DNA from: Anthropogastromicrobium sp963652495
Lineage (GTDB): Bacteria > Bacillota > Clostridia > Lachnospirales > Lachnospiraceae
Assembly (NCBI GenBank): GCA_963652495.1
Contig: CAVJTU010000071.1
Span: forward strand, 1 to 15,109
Length of the DNA stretch: 15,109 bases
Direction: 5' to 3'
Below the pieces are notes generated by a model that saw only the letters and a program-made list of their open reading frames with translations, had not been told where the DNA came from and searched no databases. A program made the translations under genes and the position numbers. Shown here piece after piece: positions 7,975-14,974 of this stretch; the first letter of the stretch is position 1, and the number at the start of each line of letters is the position of its first letter.

Positions 7975-9342
7975 TTAAACTTTCTTTCTCCATTTCTTTT
8001 GAATCCATTGTGGACCATATTGGATCAAACTATATACTGCAAACAATACAACTAACGTTGCTACAGTTGCCTTACTAAACGTTTCCAGATAAAAATAGGC
8101 ATCAATCGAATGAAGGAAGATACAATATGCTAAATAGGCATACAAAATTATTGCAAAGTCCGTTCTTTTTCCACTTTGTGCCATTATTTTAATTTTATAG
8201 TAAAATCCGCTAAAAAAGGCTGCCATTACAGATTGTAGAAGAATCGTTCCAACAATTCCAAAGTCTTGCATCCAACGTCTATACGCAGTATAGATATTTC
8301 CAATCATAATATCATTATAATATTGGAAATCAAAATGGCCACTAACAAGTGATTGCAAATCAAAATTTGTAATACCAAGTGAATCCAAATCGACAATTAA
8401 ATGATAAAAAGTCTCTTCACCGAAAATCTTTGAATGTTCTGGCATGTTTTGGAGATACCGATTAAAGCACTCGATCGAGCCACCACAGTAATACGTAATA
8501 TAATCAAATAACCCCTTCGTATTGATTCTTCCGATTATACTTGCACTATAGTAGAATATAATTAATCCAATAACTCCTATAGCTCCCACCTCAACCAATA
8601 CTCGAACCTTGACACTCTTTTTCCAGTTATTTTTTCGATTCCATAAGACAAAATACATTACCAGCATTGCAATCACAAAATCAATGATCGCACCTCGATT
8701 CGACTCTAGCAACCGCTGTACAATATAGAAAATTGCTGGAAGCAAATAATACCAATATCGAACGAATTTCTTCTTCCATGATAAATTTTCTTTGAGAATA
8801 CCCTTAAAAAAGAAAAATGTCATTATATATGCGCAAGCAATTACAGGCTTTAACATTAATGTTACATACTTTGGCAGCTGCACTTCCATTTTATACGATG
8901 CATGATCTTTATAAATAGTCAATGCTTGTGAAAACGTCGTGAATTCGCCAAACATTCTAGCTATTTTAAGTATTTCACTAACCATAAGCCATATCGTCAA
9001 AATACTATATGCACAACTAAATAGCACTACTGCCACTGGTATTTCTTTATTCTTTTCAGATGGTTGATTTTGTTTCAATGTCGACTTACTAGCAGTACTT
9101 AAAACAAACTTCTTAGTTCCAATTGAAACACCCACAAAAATCACAGCTCCAATTACAAGAAATGCAACCGTATACCATCTCATATGAATATTCCATTTTT
9201 GTATATTCAGCAATGCACAAAAAACACTTACAATATACATGGCACAAAAAATTACTGCTGGATCCATAATATCTTTTTGTGCTTTATGGTAAGTAAAAAT
9301 TAGTAACACCACTAACGCCGCTAGCAAAACATACATTGCCAT
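7975..9342 (-). CDS. wzy: Oligosaccharide repeat-unit polymerase (Wzy-type)
   Basis: 455 aa integral membrane protein with about ten or more predicted helices and a long loop in the second half (about 290-350) containing YYCGGSIECFNRYL and FGEETFYHLIVDL. That topology, the length and the position between transferases and flippase fit an O-antigen or capsule polymerase. Sequence conservation in this family is poor, so context carries much of the call. It would join flipped repeat units on the outer face of the membrane. AAAGGGG lies 9 bp before the ATG; a second in-frame ATG at codon 3 is possible. The gene begins 19 bp after the upstream transferase and ends 19 bp before the flippase start, so all are probably one transcript. 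It ends in a basic tail (QKKWRKKV). Confidence 0.85.
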   Translation of the reverse strand: MAMYVLLAALVVLLIFTYHKAQKDIMDPAVIFCAMYIVSVFCALLNIQKWNIHMRWYTVAFLVIGAVIFVGVSIGTKKFVLSTASKSTLKQNQPSEKNKEIPVAVVLFSCAYSILTIWLMVSEILKIARMFGEFTTFSQALTIYKDHASYKMEVQLPKYVTLMLKPVIACAYIMTFFFFKGILKENLSWKKKFVRYWYYLLPAIFYIVQRLLESNRGAIIDFVIAMLVMYFVLWNRKNNWKKSVKVRVLVEVGAIGVIGLIIFYYSASIIGRINTKGLFDYITYYCGGSIECFNRYLQNMPEHSKIFGEETFYHLIVDLDSLGITNFDLQSLVSGHFDFQYYNDIMIGNIYTAYRRWMQDFGIVGTILLQSVMAAFFSGFYYKIKIMAQSGKRTDFAIILYAYLAYCIFLHSIDAYFYLETFSKATVATLVVLFAVYSLIQYGPQWIQKKWRKKV

Positions 9343-9361
9343 TTTTCTTTTCCCCTTTCTC

Positions 9362-10420
9362 TCATTGTACTTCTTGCGTAATACGTGTGATCGCCTCTAC
9401 TGTATTACAGCCCTTTCTTAGTCTTTGTGCAACATAAAAAGCATTTCGTTTCCACGTTTGGTACTCCGATTCTGTTATCCCATTTATCTTGTTCTCTATC
9501 TCATATAGCGAACTTACTGCAAAACCCACCTGTTTTTTTTCTACAAATTCTGCAAGCGCAGATTCTTTCCACACAATTACAGGTAGTCCACTTGCCAAAT
9601 ATAGTGAAAGCTTATGTGGATTATTGTATCGAAGGTATTCACCAAATCTACCACTGCACGTTGTACAAGAATTTCCATCCCATACTAATCCAAAACCGGC
9701 TTTCAATACTTCTGGAAGCTCCTCTGCTGGAAATTGTCCACAGTAAACTACTGTTTTTGACTCACTCCCTTCAAAATTAGGACCATATACCATCCATTTC
9801 AGATTACCTGACTGACTTTCCATTTCATATAGATAACCTGCTTTTTCTTTTCTCAAATTTCCTGCGATCGCAATGGAATTCTTACCCTCAAACACTTGCT
9901 TCTCGTTTAACGGAACATCGGTTAAATAATCAAAAATACCGATTTCCGTCACAGGACACTGAATTCCCATTTTTCGAATAAACGTTGTCATACAAGAATT
10001 ATGAGAAACTATTCCATCTGCTGTTTTTAGGAAAAGCATTTCTCCATTTTTTTCTGTATTTCTTTGTTCGCTCATTCTCATACTGTCCAAATCATGAAGC
10101 AGATAAATTAACTTAATTTTTTTTACTTTTTTTAAAATATTTAAAAACGGAACTGCCAGAAAACTCACCTTCGGATAGTTTGCCAATGGATACTGTACAA
10201 TCACGCATGCCTTACTTTTTACTTTGCAGCACACAAGAAACCAATCCTTAATGGTGGTAAAACACATTGCTATTTTATTAGCGATTCCTCCACCATTTTC
10301 TTTTGTTATCCATACTGGCTTCCATCCCTTGCTCATTAAAATATTAACAATATCATTTCTTGCTTTCGATCCTGCATGATTCTCCACACTATTTTTCTCT
10401 GCTATAATGTATTGATCCAT
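9362..10420 (-). CDS. Glycosyltransferase, probable galactofuranosyltransferase (Gtf3/GlfT-like)
   Basis: 352 aa GT-B-like protein without membrane helices. It lacks the usual GT4 E-x7-E signature. It shows CTTCSGRFGEYLRYNNPHKLSLYL and ASGLPVIVWKESALAEFV in the C-terminal half, and YLLHDLDSMR in the N-terminal half. This pattern is what I associate with proteins annotated as beta-1,6-galactofuranosyltransferases and with Gtf3-type transferases of Firmicutes. The presence of glf in the same locus makes UDP-Galf a sensible donor (inference). A perfect AAGGAGG overlapping the end of the previous gene precedes the ATG, and only 3 bp separate the two genes, so they are translationally linked. Donor and linkage remain uncertain; another hexose is possible. 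Confidence 0.8.
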   Translation of the reverse strand: MDQYIIAEKNSVENHAGSKARNDIVNILMSKGWKPVWITKENGGGIANKIAMCFTTIKDWFLVCCKVKSKACVIVQYPLANYPKVSFLAVPFLNILKKVKKIKLIYLLHDLDSMRMSEQRNTEKNGEMLFLKTADGIVSHNSCMTTFIRKMGIQCPVTEIGIFDYLTDVPLNEKQVFEGKNSIAIAGNLRKEKAGYLYEMESQSGNLKWMVYGPNFEGSESKTVVYCGQFPAEELPEVLKAGFGLVWDGNSCTTCSGRFGEYLRYNNPHKLSLYLASGLPVIVWKESALAEFVEKKQVGFAVSSLYEIENKINGITESEYQTWKRNAFYVAQRLRKGCNTVEAITRITQEVQ

Positions 10421-10423
10421 TCT

Positions 10424-11548
10424 CTACCTCCTTATTTTTGTCAATTCGCCACAGACAAAAAAGTTTTCCATTTTTTTCGCCTCACAGGCAATATCAAGCC
10501 CTGCATCTACAAAACATTTACAGTTATCTTTTCTTTCATGCTTTAGTACTTCTACTATTACTTCAACCCATTTTGAAGGCGGTGCATCTAATGATAAAAA
10601 CTGAAAATTCCCTTCTACCTTTGATTTCGGTGAAATCTGATCCGACGCAACACATGGAAGTCCTGCCGCTTGTGCTTCAAGAATTGAAAGACTCAATCCC
10701 TCAAAAACAGAAGGAAAAACGAATACATCCATTGCCCATAGTAACTGTTTTATATCATTTCTCACCCCTAAAAAATATACACAGTCTTGCAGCTGTTCTT
10801 CTTCCACTTTTTGTTTGATCATCTTTTGATCATCTCCTTGGCCAACCAATAGTAAAACTGCATCTATGTTTTGTTCTTTCAACAGTTTCATGATTGGAAT
10901 CAAAAATTTCTGATTCTTTTGGAAATGGAATCTCCCTATATGTCCAAGTACAATTTTGTTTTCTATATTTAACTGCTTTCGATACTGTGTTCTGACATTC
11001 TCATCCAACACAAACTCTTTCGCAGCAATTGCATTATTAATCAAACGATACTCTGGTCGTTTCTCGATATCTTTTTTCCCGTAAAACCATAGATTTGCAT
11101 CGGAAGAGCAACTCCAATAATCTGTCGCCAACTGAATCGCTTTCTTCTGGTTCAATTTATGAATCATTCCCCGCAAAAAACTATCACCATTGGCAGCGTT
11201 ATGGCAATGTATAATTCGGCATGGAATTCCTGCTTTCTTCGCCTCTTTCAAATAATCAATATTTGCTAGGGAACATGTATTAAACCAAAACGCGGTATAT
11301 CGATTTCCATTCTCTGCAAAGAATTTTTTCAATGCTTTTCGAAAAGCACCAATACCATCTTTTCTTGCAGGGATTCTATAAATTACTCCTCCCAGTTGAA
11401 GGATTTCGTTCTCATACGCTACTTTTTGTGTATTGCAAAGAAATTCCATTTGAACTTTATCGCGATCCATATAACGATAATAATTCATAATTACACTTTC
11501 CATTCCACCTGGATTATCTGTAATTCCAAATACAAGGATTTTTTTCAT
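10424..11548 (-). CDS. GT4-family glycosyltransferase
   Basis: 374 aa GT-B retaining transferase. The N-terminal half shows GITDNPGGMESVIMNYYRYMD, typical of GT4 enzymes of capsule and exopolysaccharide loci. The C-terminal half shows LGHIGRFHFQKNQ and LLLVGQGDD, then FPSVFEGLSLSILEAQAAGLP, with the E-x7-E motif (E283 and E291 in this numbering). It should add one sugar from a nucleotide-sugar donor to the growing lipid-linked unit in the cytoplasm; donor unknown. Start: ATG 11548 has AGGA 5 bp upstream. A GTG at 11560 in the same frame would give four more residues but has no Shine-Dalgarno, so ATG is preferred. It follows the GT2 gene by 18 bp and precedes the next transferase by 3 bp. Confidence 0.9.
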   Translation of the reverse strand: MKKILVFGITDNPGGMESVIMNYYRYMDRDKVQMEFLCNTQKVAYENEILQLGGVIYRIPARKDGIGAFRKALKKFFAENGNRYTAFWFNTCSLANIDYLKEAKKAGIPCRIIHCHNAANGDSFLRGMIHKLNQKKAIQLATDYWSCSSDANLWFYGKKDIEKRPEYRLINNAIAAKEFVLDENVRTQYRKQLNIENKIVLGHIGRFHFQKNQKFLIPIMKLLKEQNIDAVLLLVGQGDDQKMIKQKVEEEQLQDCVYFLGVRNDIKQLLWAMDVFVFPSVFEGLSLSILEAQAAGLPCVASDQISPKSKVEGNFQFLSLDAPPSKWVEVIVEVLKHERKDNCKCFVDAGLDIACEAKKMENFFVCGELTKIRR

Positions 11549-11566
11549 TCTCTTCCTCACACTTTT

Positions 11567-12592
11567 TTATTTTTTTGAAGCACCAAATTGACGATGTCTT
11601 ATCTTAGCAATTACAGCCACACCTATCCAAAAATGGCAATAAATACAAATAATCGCAACTTTTCTTGTTAGGGAAAATTGGTTTAGCCGTAAATTTTTCA
11701 ACGCATTCTTAAAGATCGGCAGCTGCACTTTCTTTTTCAAGTCTGCTATCTGATCGATAATCGTTCCTGGATGCTCTGGATGAAAGCAATCATTTACCGC
11801 AATCAAAAGCAAATGATATAAAATAAAATTATCACATTCTACTTTATATTGTGGCATTTCCTGCTCTACATACGTTTGAATACAGCTCATAGAGTCAATA
11901 TAAGACTGCGCATAATTCTTTCGATAACATCTAACGGCAGAATCCGGATTAAACCAATAATGGTAAAATTGCCTCGATGTATACAAAATCGTTTCATATT
12001 TTGGAATTACTCGAATCACAAATTCTGCGTCCTCCGCCATCGACAGCTGCGGTCGAAAATATAAATTTTCTTCTATTAATATTGTTCGATCAAAAAACTT
12101 TCCCCAGGCATATCCTACTCCAGTTTGTGGTGAAAAAGCTTTTTTCATGAAACTTTCTTTATTGAGTTTTTTTATACCTTCAGCATGATCATCTGATACC
12201 TGTTCTTTCGATTCACCTTCTGCATATTCCCTCACCATGCAAAACATTATAATAGCCTTACTAGTTTCCAATAACGTCTGTTCAAAAAATTGGAAACAAT
12301 CTTTGGACAGCCAATCATCCGCATCCAAAAATAAAATCCATTTTCCATTTGCTTCCTTTATTCCTCTATTTCTTGCCGCAGATACACCTTCATGTTCTTT
12401 GGTAATCCAATGTATGCGTTTATCATACGCTTCTTTCAATGCGTTATACTCTTCATGTACACCGTCAAGAACCAATATAATTTCTATTTCATCTGACGAT
12501 ATTGTTTGCTGTAAAACACTGTCTATACATCGCTTTAAGTACATCGGTTTTACATGATATACTGGAATTACTACACTAATTAAGGTATCCAT
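11567..12592 (-). CDS. GT2-family glycosyltransferase
   Basis: 341 aa GT-A inverting transferase. The N-terminus ISVVIPVYHVKPMYLKRCIDS, then HEGVSAARNRGI (67-78) and WILFLDADDW (85-94) with the metal-binding D90-x-D92, define the GT2 family. The rest (AWGKFFDRTIL, then LSMAEDAEFVIRVIPKY) matches the acceptor-side region of capsule GT2 enzymes. The C-terminal third carries hydrophobic stretches that may touch the membrane. Cytoplasmic side; donor unknown. It is the first intact gene of the transferase-polymerase-flippase run, with GGAAAGGA just before the ATG. The 1.26 kb upstream contains no intact gene, so its promoter must lie in that region or transcription must read through from glf. Confidence 0.92.
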   Translation of the reverse strand: MDTLISVVIPVYHVKPMYLKRCIDSVLQQTISSDEIEIILVLDGVHEEYNALKEAYDKRIHWITKEHEGVSAARNRGIKEANGKWILFLDADDWLSKDCFQFFEQTLLETSKAIIMFCMVREYAEGESKEQVSDDHAEGIKKLNKESFMKKAFSPQTGVGYAWGKFFDRTILIEENLYFRPQLSMAEDAEFVIRVIPKYETILYTSRQFYHYWFNPDSAVRCYRKNYAQSYIDSMSCIQTYVEQEMPQYKVECDNFILYHLLLIAVNDCFHPEHPGTIIDQIADLKKKVQLPIFKNALKNLRLNQFSLTRKVAIICIYCHFWIGVAVIAKIRHRQFGASKK

Positions 12593-12654
12593 ACTCTATC
12601 CTTTCCTTCAAAAAACTTTCAACTCAATTTTCTTCACAAAGAATATCGTTTTGG

Positions 12655-12896
12655 GAAAATTCTTTTTTCAAAAGCTACCCTTATACTTTTTATGAAGAAA
12701 TTTCGCCTTGAAAAAAGCTGGAATTCGCTGACGCAAATTGCTTTTTTCAATATTCACAACAGGAACACTCTGGTACTTATACTGATTCTACTCGATCCAT
12801 ACATTTAACAGTAACTCGCTGACTCTTCCAAACATACGTTGCTGGAACTTATTGTATTGTCTAAAATCTACTCGTTGTTCCACTAACACCAATAGA
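12655..12896 (-). pseudogene. Possible coding remnant with in-frame stop, unknown family
   Basis: One minus-strand frame reads about 35 codons (FLLVLVEQRVDFRQYNKF, then VSELLLNVWIE), hits TAG, and continues about 42 codons through VPVVNIEKSNLRQRIP and FFKAKFLHKKYKGSF to TGA. The amino-acid composition is protein-like, but the terminator-like hairpin at 12708-12750 lies within it, and the length is not beyond chance for AT-rich DNA. I do not recognise it; a degraded transposase or glycan gene is possible. Confidence 0.2.
12708..12750 (-). terminator. Rho-independent terminator-like hairpin upstream of GT2
   Basis: Perfect 11-bp inverted repeat TTGAAAAAAGC (12708-12718) and GCTTTTTTCAA (12740-12750). 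On the minus strand an inner stem AAUUUGC/GCGAAUU (one G-U pair) extends it to 18 bp with a 3-base bulge. A6 before and T6 after the GC core is the shape of an intrinsic terminator. It stands about 115 bp before the GT2 start, so it could end upstream transcripts or act as an attenuator for the transferase operon. Confidence 0.5.
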
Positions 12897-12994
12897 AAGC
12901 ACAAACAGAAACAAAGTCTGAGCAGTCGGTGCAGAGTAGTTCTGAAAATAAATTGAAAAATACTGATTTAATCTGGAAATCAGTTTGCTTTTGT

Positions 12995-13062
12995 TGTATA
13001 ATGAGTTTGTCGTACAGAGTCACTTTCCTTTCGTAGTGTTGTGTTCGCAAACTCATTATACA
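12995..13062. repeat. 15-bp perfect inverted repeat with a -10-like box in each arm
   Basis: TGTATAATGAGTTTG at 12995-13009 and its exact reverse complement at 13048-13062, with 38 bases between. Each arm contains TATAAT facing inward. The left arm has TGGAAA 17 bp upstream on the plus strand (12974-12979); the right arm has no convincing -35. Possible readings are the ends of a small decayed element, an RNA hairpin, or a recombination site. It adjoins the terminator at 13067-13108. Confidence 0.6.
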
Positions 13063-13066
13063 TCAG

Positions 13067-13108
13067 AAAACCTTTCCTATTTTTTTATTCAAAAATAGGA
13101 AAGGTTTT
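13067..13108. terminator. Perfect 18-bp hairpin, bidirectional terminator
   Basis: AAAACCTTTCCTATTTTT (13067-13084), 6-base loop, exact reverse complement at 13091-13108. The stem has an A-run on one side and a T-run on the other in either direction, so it should stop RNA polymerase both ways. It lies downstream of the structured RNA on the minus strand and would give that transcript a length of roughly 440 to 460 nt if it reads through the 34-codon frame. Confidence 0.75.
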
Positions 13109-13211
13109 ATAATTTAAAACTTGTAAAGTGGTGTTCTGATAATTCTGATGAACATTTTCTAACATCATATTTATTATCCAGCACTACATTGTTTCTATCT
13201 ACCTGCTTCAT
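13107..13211 (-). CDS. Small 34-codon open frame directly after the structured RNA
   Basis: ATG 13211 to TAA 13107, reading MKQVDRNNVVLDNKYDVRK and ending FTSFKL. It begins one base after the GTTGAC that closes the structured RNA and ends within the terminator stem. No Shine-Dalgarno is visible and no family is recognised. It does not resemble the N-terminus of IscB, which would be expected if an intact HEARO element were present. It may be the stub left at the insertion site. Confidence 0.2.
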   Translation of the reverse strand: MKQVDRNNVVLDNKYDVRKCSSELSEHHFTSFKL

Positions 13212-13526
13212 GTCAACTACCCACCACCTAAAGGTAGTGAGCTTGTAACTGCCCAGTCGTGGTAACGGCTTACGCCTCCGACCTTTAACCCCTAAAGGTA
13301 TTGCTACCTAAAGTGGCGTTACATCATAGGGTGATTGACAGCACCCTTTACAGCAAAGTTTACTCGGCTGTAACTGTACTAGGTACGAAACGTCCCATAT
13401 AATACAGTATTTTTATTACGTTTAAGATTTTACGTTGCATACGATTCGATGCAATAACCTTATATCTTAACTTGTCAAAGTACGTAAGAGTGCCTTCAGA
13501 GCGATGCTCCCAACGGTTTTCTCTAT
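13212..13526 (-). ncRNA. Large structured RNA, HEARO/OMEGA-like (orphan IscB-type omega RNA candidate)
   Basis: About 315 nt with stems paired by hand, 5' to 3' on the minus strand. GAGC/GCTC (13499-13509). TTAAGAT/ATCTTAA (13464-13470 with 13422-13428) enclosing TTGCAT/ATGCAA (13449-13454 with 13435-13440). TTACAGC/GCTGTAA (13348-13354 with 13367-13373). AGGGTG/CACCCT (13328-13333 with 13342-13347). AGGTA-GCAA-TACCT (13296-13309). GTAACG/CGTTAC (13262-13267 with 13317-13322). GGC-GTAA-GCC (13267-13276). A 3'-terminal 9-bp stem lies at 13220-13241. Two loops are GNRA tetraloops. The last stem pairs fully only as minus-strand RNA, through two G-U pairs. No long reading frame covers it. Size, GTTGAC end and the following ATGA fit my memory of HEARO RNAs, which guide IscB nucleases. 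No iscB is present. Alternatives: a TnpB-type omega RNA or another mobile RNA. Confidence 0.6.
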
Positions 13527-13532
13527 ACCGAC

Positions 13533-13561
13533 ATTATAGCAGAGTAAAATAACTATTTCAA
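13533..13561 (-). promoter_or_regulatory. Near-consensus sigma-70-type promoter for the structured RNA
   Basis: Minus-strand TTGAAA (13556-13561), exactly 17-bp spacer, TATAAT (13533-13538). This is the best promoter match in the window, 5 of 6 and 6 of 6. Initiation would be near 13524-13527, immediately before the first RNA stem. It overlaps the end of the small frameshifted frame at 13553-13689. Confidence 0.75.
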
Positions 13562-13689
13562 GGAATAAACCATTTCAAAATCAATATGTGTATTGCTGGA
13601 AGAAAAACCAGAAATCATACCACCACAAAGGCTGATGTCTTTCTGGCAGACATTGCCAACCAGCTTACCGTCATCGTTGCTTACGCCAT
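13553..13689 (-). pseudogene. Small frameshifted reading frame upstream of the RNA promoter
   Basis: GGAGAG is followed 5 bp later by ATG 13689, but the frame reads Met-Ala-stop. In the next frame a protein-like stretch runs VSNDDGKLVGNVCQKDIS, then LCGGMISGFSSSNTHIDFE, and ends YSLK at TAG 13553. Inserting one base after codon 2 would join them into a protein of about 45 residues. The ribosome site sits on a hairpin CTCTCC/GGAGAG (13695-13700 with 13710-13715). Family unknown. It may be a cargo gene of a former mobile element. Confidence 0.3.
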
Positions 13690-13855
13690 GTTTTCTCTCC
13701 TTATATAGGGGAGAGTACCCTCAGGAATCAATAAAATCATTTATCAATTACCTAGGAAGCACACAGCCTCTCAGCGTTAGCATAATAACAAAAAACACTA
13801 TGTTTTACAATACTAAAACTTAAATTTATAACCGAGCTGCTGCTTATCCGGATAG
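13690..13855. other. Spacer downstream of glf
   Basis: AT-rich, with no gene. It contains the hairpin at 13695-13715 and a weak AAAACA/TGTTTT stem followed by a T-run near 13787-13805, which might serve as a poor terminator after glf. No clear terminator is visible. Confidence 0.3.
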
Positions 13856-14974
13856 TTATTCTGTGAACTCTTTTTCACATCGTTCCAGTACAGCATTAAT
13901 TACCTGATCCATATCATAATATTTGTATTCTCCCAGGCGACCGCCGAATATCACTTTAGACTCCGCGTCTGCAAGCTTTCTATATTCGAGATAGAGCATA
14001 CCATTCTTCTCGTCATTAACCGGATAATACGGCTCATCTCCTTTTTTCCACTCACTGCTGTATTCGCGGCTAATAAATGTCTTAGACAAGTCATTGCCTT
14101 CTTCATCTTTTCCAAACTCGAACCATTTATGTTCGATAATACGTGTCCATGGTGTCTCACGATCTGTATAATTAACCGCTGCATTTCCCTGAAAATTCGA
14201 TGTATCCAGTAATTCATTTTCAAAACGGACTGAACGATACTCTAACGTACCGAGTTTATAATCAAAATAGGCATCAATCGGCCCTGTGTAAACAATTTTG
14301 TCTGCCAATTTATCCAATTCACTCCTATTCTCAAGGTAATTTGTATTTAACTGGACTTCAATACCTTTTAATAGGTTCGCCACCATTTTCGTATAACCGC
14401 CAATCGGTATTCCCTGATAGCATGCATTGAAATAATTATTATCAAACGTCAGTCGCACAGGTAAACGCTTGATAATAAAAGCCGGCAGTTCTTTGCAGTC
14501 ACGTCCCCACTGTTTCTCTGTATATCCCTTAATAAGTTTTTCATAAATATCACGTCCGACTAATGAAATTGCCTGCTCCTCTAAATTCCGTGGCTCACCA
14601 ACAATTTCCCTGCGTTGCTCCCTAATTTTAGCCTCTGCCTCTTCTGGTGTCACAACTCCCCACATTTTATTAAAAGTATACATATTAAAAGGCAATGAAT
14701 ACAGTTCACCTTTATAATTCGCTACCGGACTATTTGTAAAGCGATTAAACTCTGCAAATTGCGTAATATAATTCCACACCTTCTTATTATTTGTATGAAA
14801 AATATGAGCTCCATACTTGTGAACATTTATTCCTTCAATATTTTCAGTATAAATATTTCCTGCAATATGAGGACGTTGATCTATTACCAGGACAGATTTA
14901 CCATGTACCTTTGCTTCATGAGCAAAAATAGCCCCATAAAGACCGGCTCCAACTACTAAATAGTCATATTTCAT
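13856..14974 (-). CDS. glf: UDP-galactopyranose mutase
   Basis: 372 aa, the normal length. This flavoenzyme interconverts UDP-galactopyranose and UDP-galactofuranose in the cytoplasm and so supplies Galf for surface glycans. The N-terminal FAD-binding motif is VVGAGLYGAIFAHE (7-20) with the acidic residue D32 after the second strand. HKYGAHIFHT (52-61) is the family signature around the flavin. YTEKQWGRD (151-159) carries the conserved active-site Trp (W156), and RLPVR (170-174) contributes the substrate arginine. FGGRLGEYKYYDMDQVI near the end is the usual C-terminal flavin contact. AGGAAGGAG (14986-14994) precedes the ATG. The gene is separated from the transferase operon by 1.26 kb without intact genes, but direction and function tie it to the cluster. 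Nothing is truncated. Confidence 0.97.
   Translation of the reverse strand: MKYDYLVVGAGLYGAIFAHEAKVHGKSVLVIDQRPHIAGNIYTENIEGINVHKYGAHIFHTNNKKVWNYITQFAEFNRFTNSPVANYKGELYSLPFNMYTFNKMWGVVTPEEAEAKIREQRREIVGEPRNLEEQAISLVGRDIYEKLIKGYTEKQWGRDCKELPAFIIKRLPVRLTFDNNYFNACYQGIPIGGYTKMVANLLKGIEVQLNTNYLENRSELDKLADKIVYTGPIDAYFDYKLGTLEYRSVRFENELLDTSNFQGNAAVNYTDRETPWTRIIEHKWFEFGKDEEGNDLSKTFISREYSSEWKKGDEPYYPVNDEKNGMLYLEYRKLADAESKVIFGGRLGEYKYYDMDQVINAVLERCEKEFTE

Larger units (their letters stand above)
12593..13211. other. Non-coding stretch upstream of the GT2 gene with hairpins and coding debris
   Basis: No intact gene is seen in 619 bp. A minus-strand frame of 57 codons (13056-12883) begins inside an inverted repeat. 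A second frame (about 12896-12655, read FLLVLVEQRVDFRQYNKF) is interrupted by TAG and ends VPVVNIEKSNLRQRIP. A 34-codon frame (13211-13107) starts directly after the structured RNA. None has a recognisable family. They look like decayed insert or chance frames. The structured elements are listed separately. Confidence 0.45.

Noticed and set aside
7956..8018. Longer flippase start at 8018
   Set aside because: It overlaps the polymerase gene by 44 bp and adds a hydrophilic, unconserved stretch. ATG 7955 has a ribosome site and begins at the family's normal N-terminus.
11549..11560. GTG start of the GT4 gene at 11560
   Set aside because: No Shine-Dalgarno precedes it. The purine-rich AGGA lies between this GTG and the ATG at 11548.
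12883..13056. Minus-strand 57-codon frame beginning MSLRTQHYERK
   Set aside because: Its start lies inside the 15-bp inverted repeat, the only purine-rich site upstream belongs to a terminator stem, and no family is recognisable. Kept only as possible debris.
13212..13526. Group II intron as explanation of the structured RNA
   Set aside because: No GUGYG-type 5' end or recognisable domain V, no reverse transcriptase, and the fold is smaller than a full intron.
13593..13823. Plus-strand 76-codon frame
   Set aside because: It has no ribosome site, runs against all genes here, and lies opposite the small frameshifted gene and its hairpin. Treated as a chance frame.
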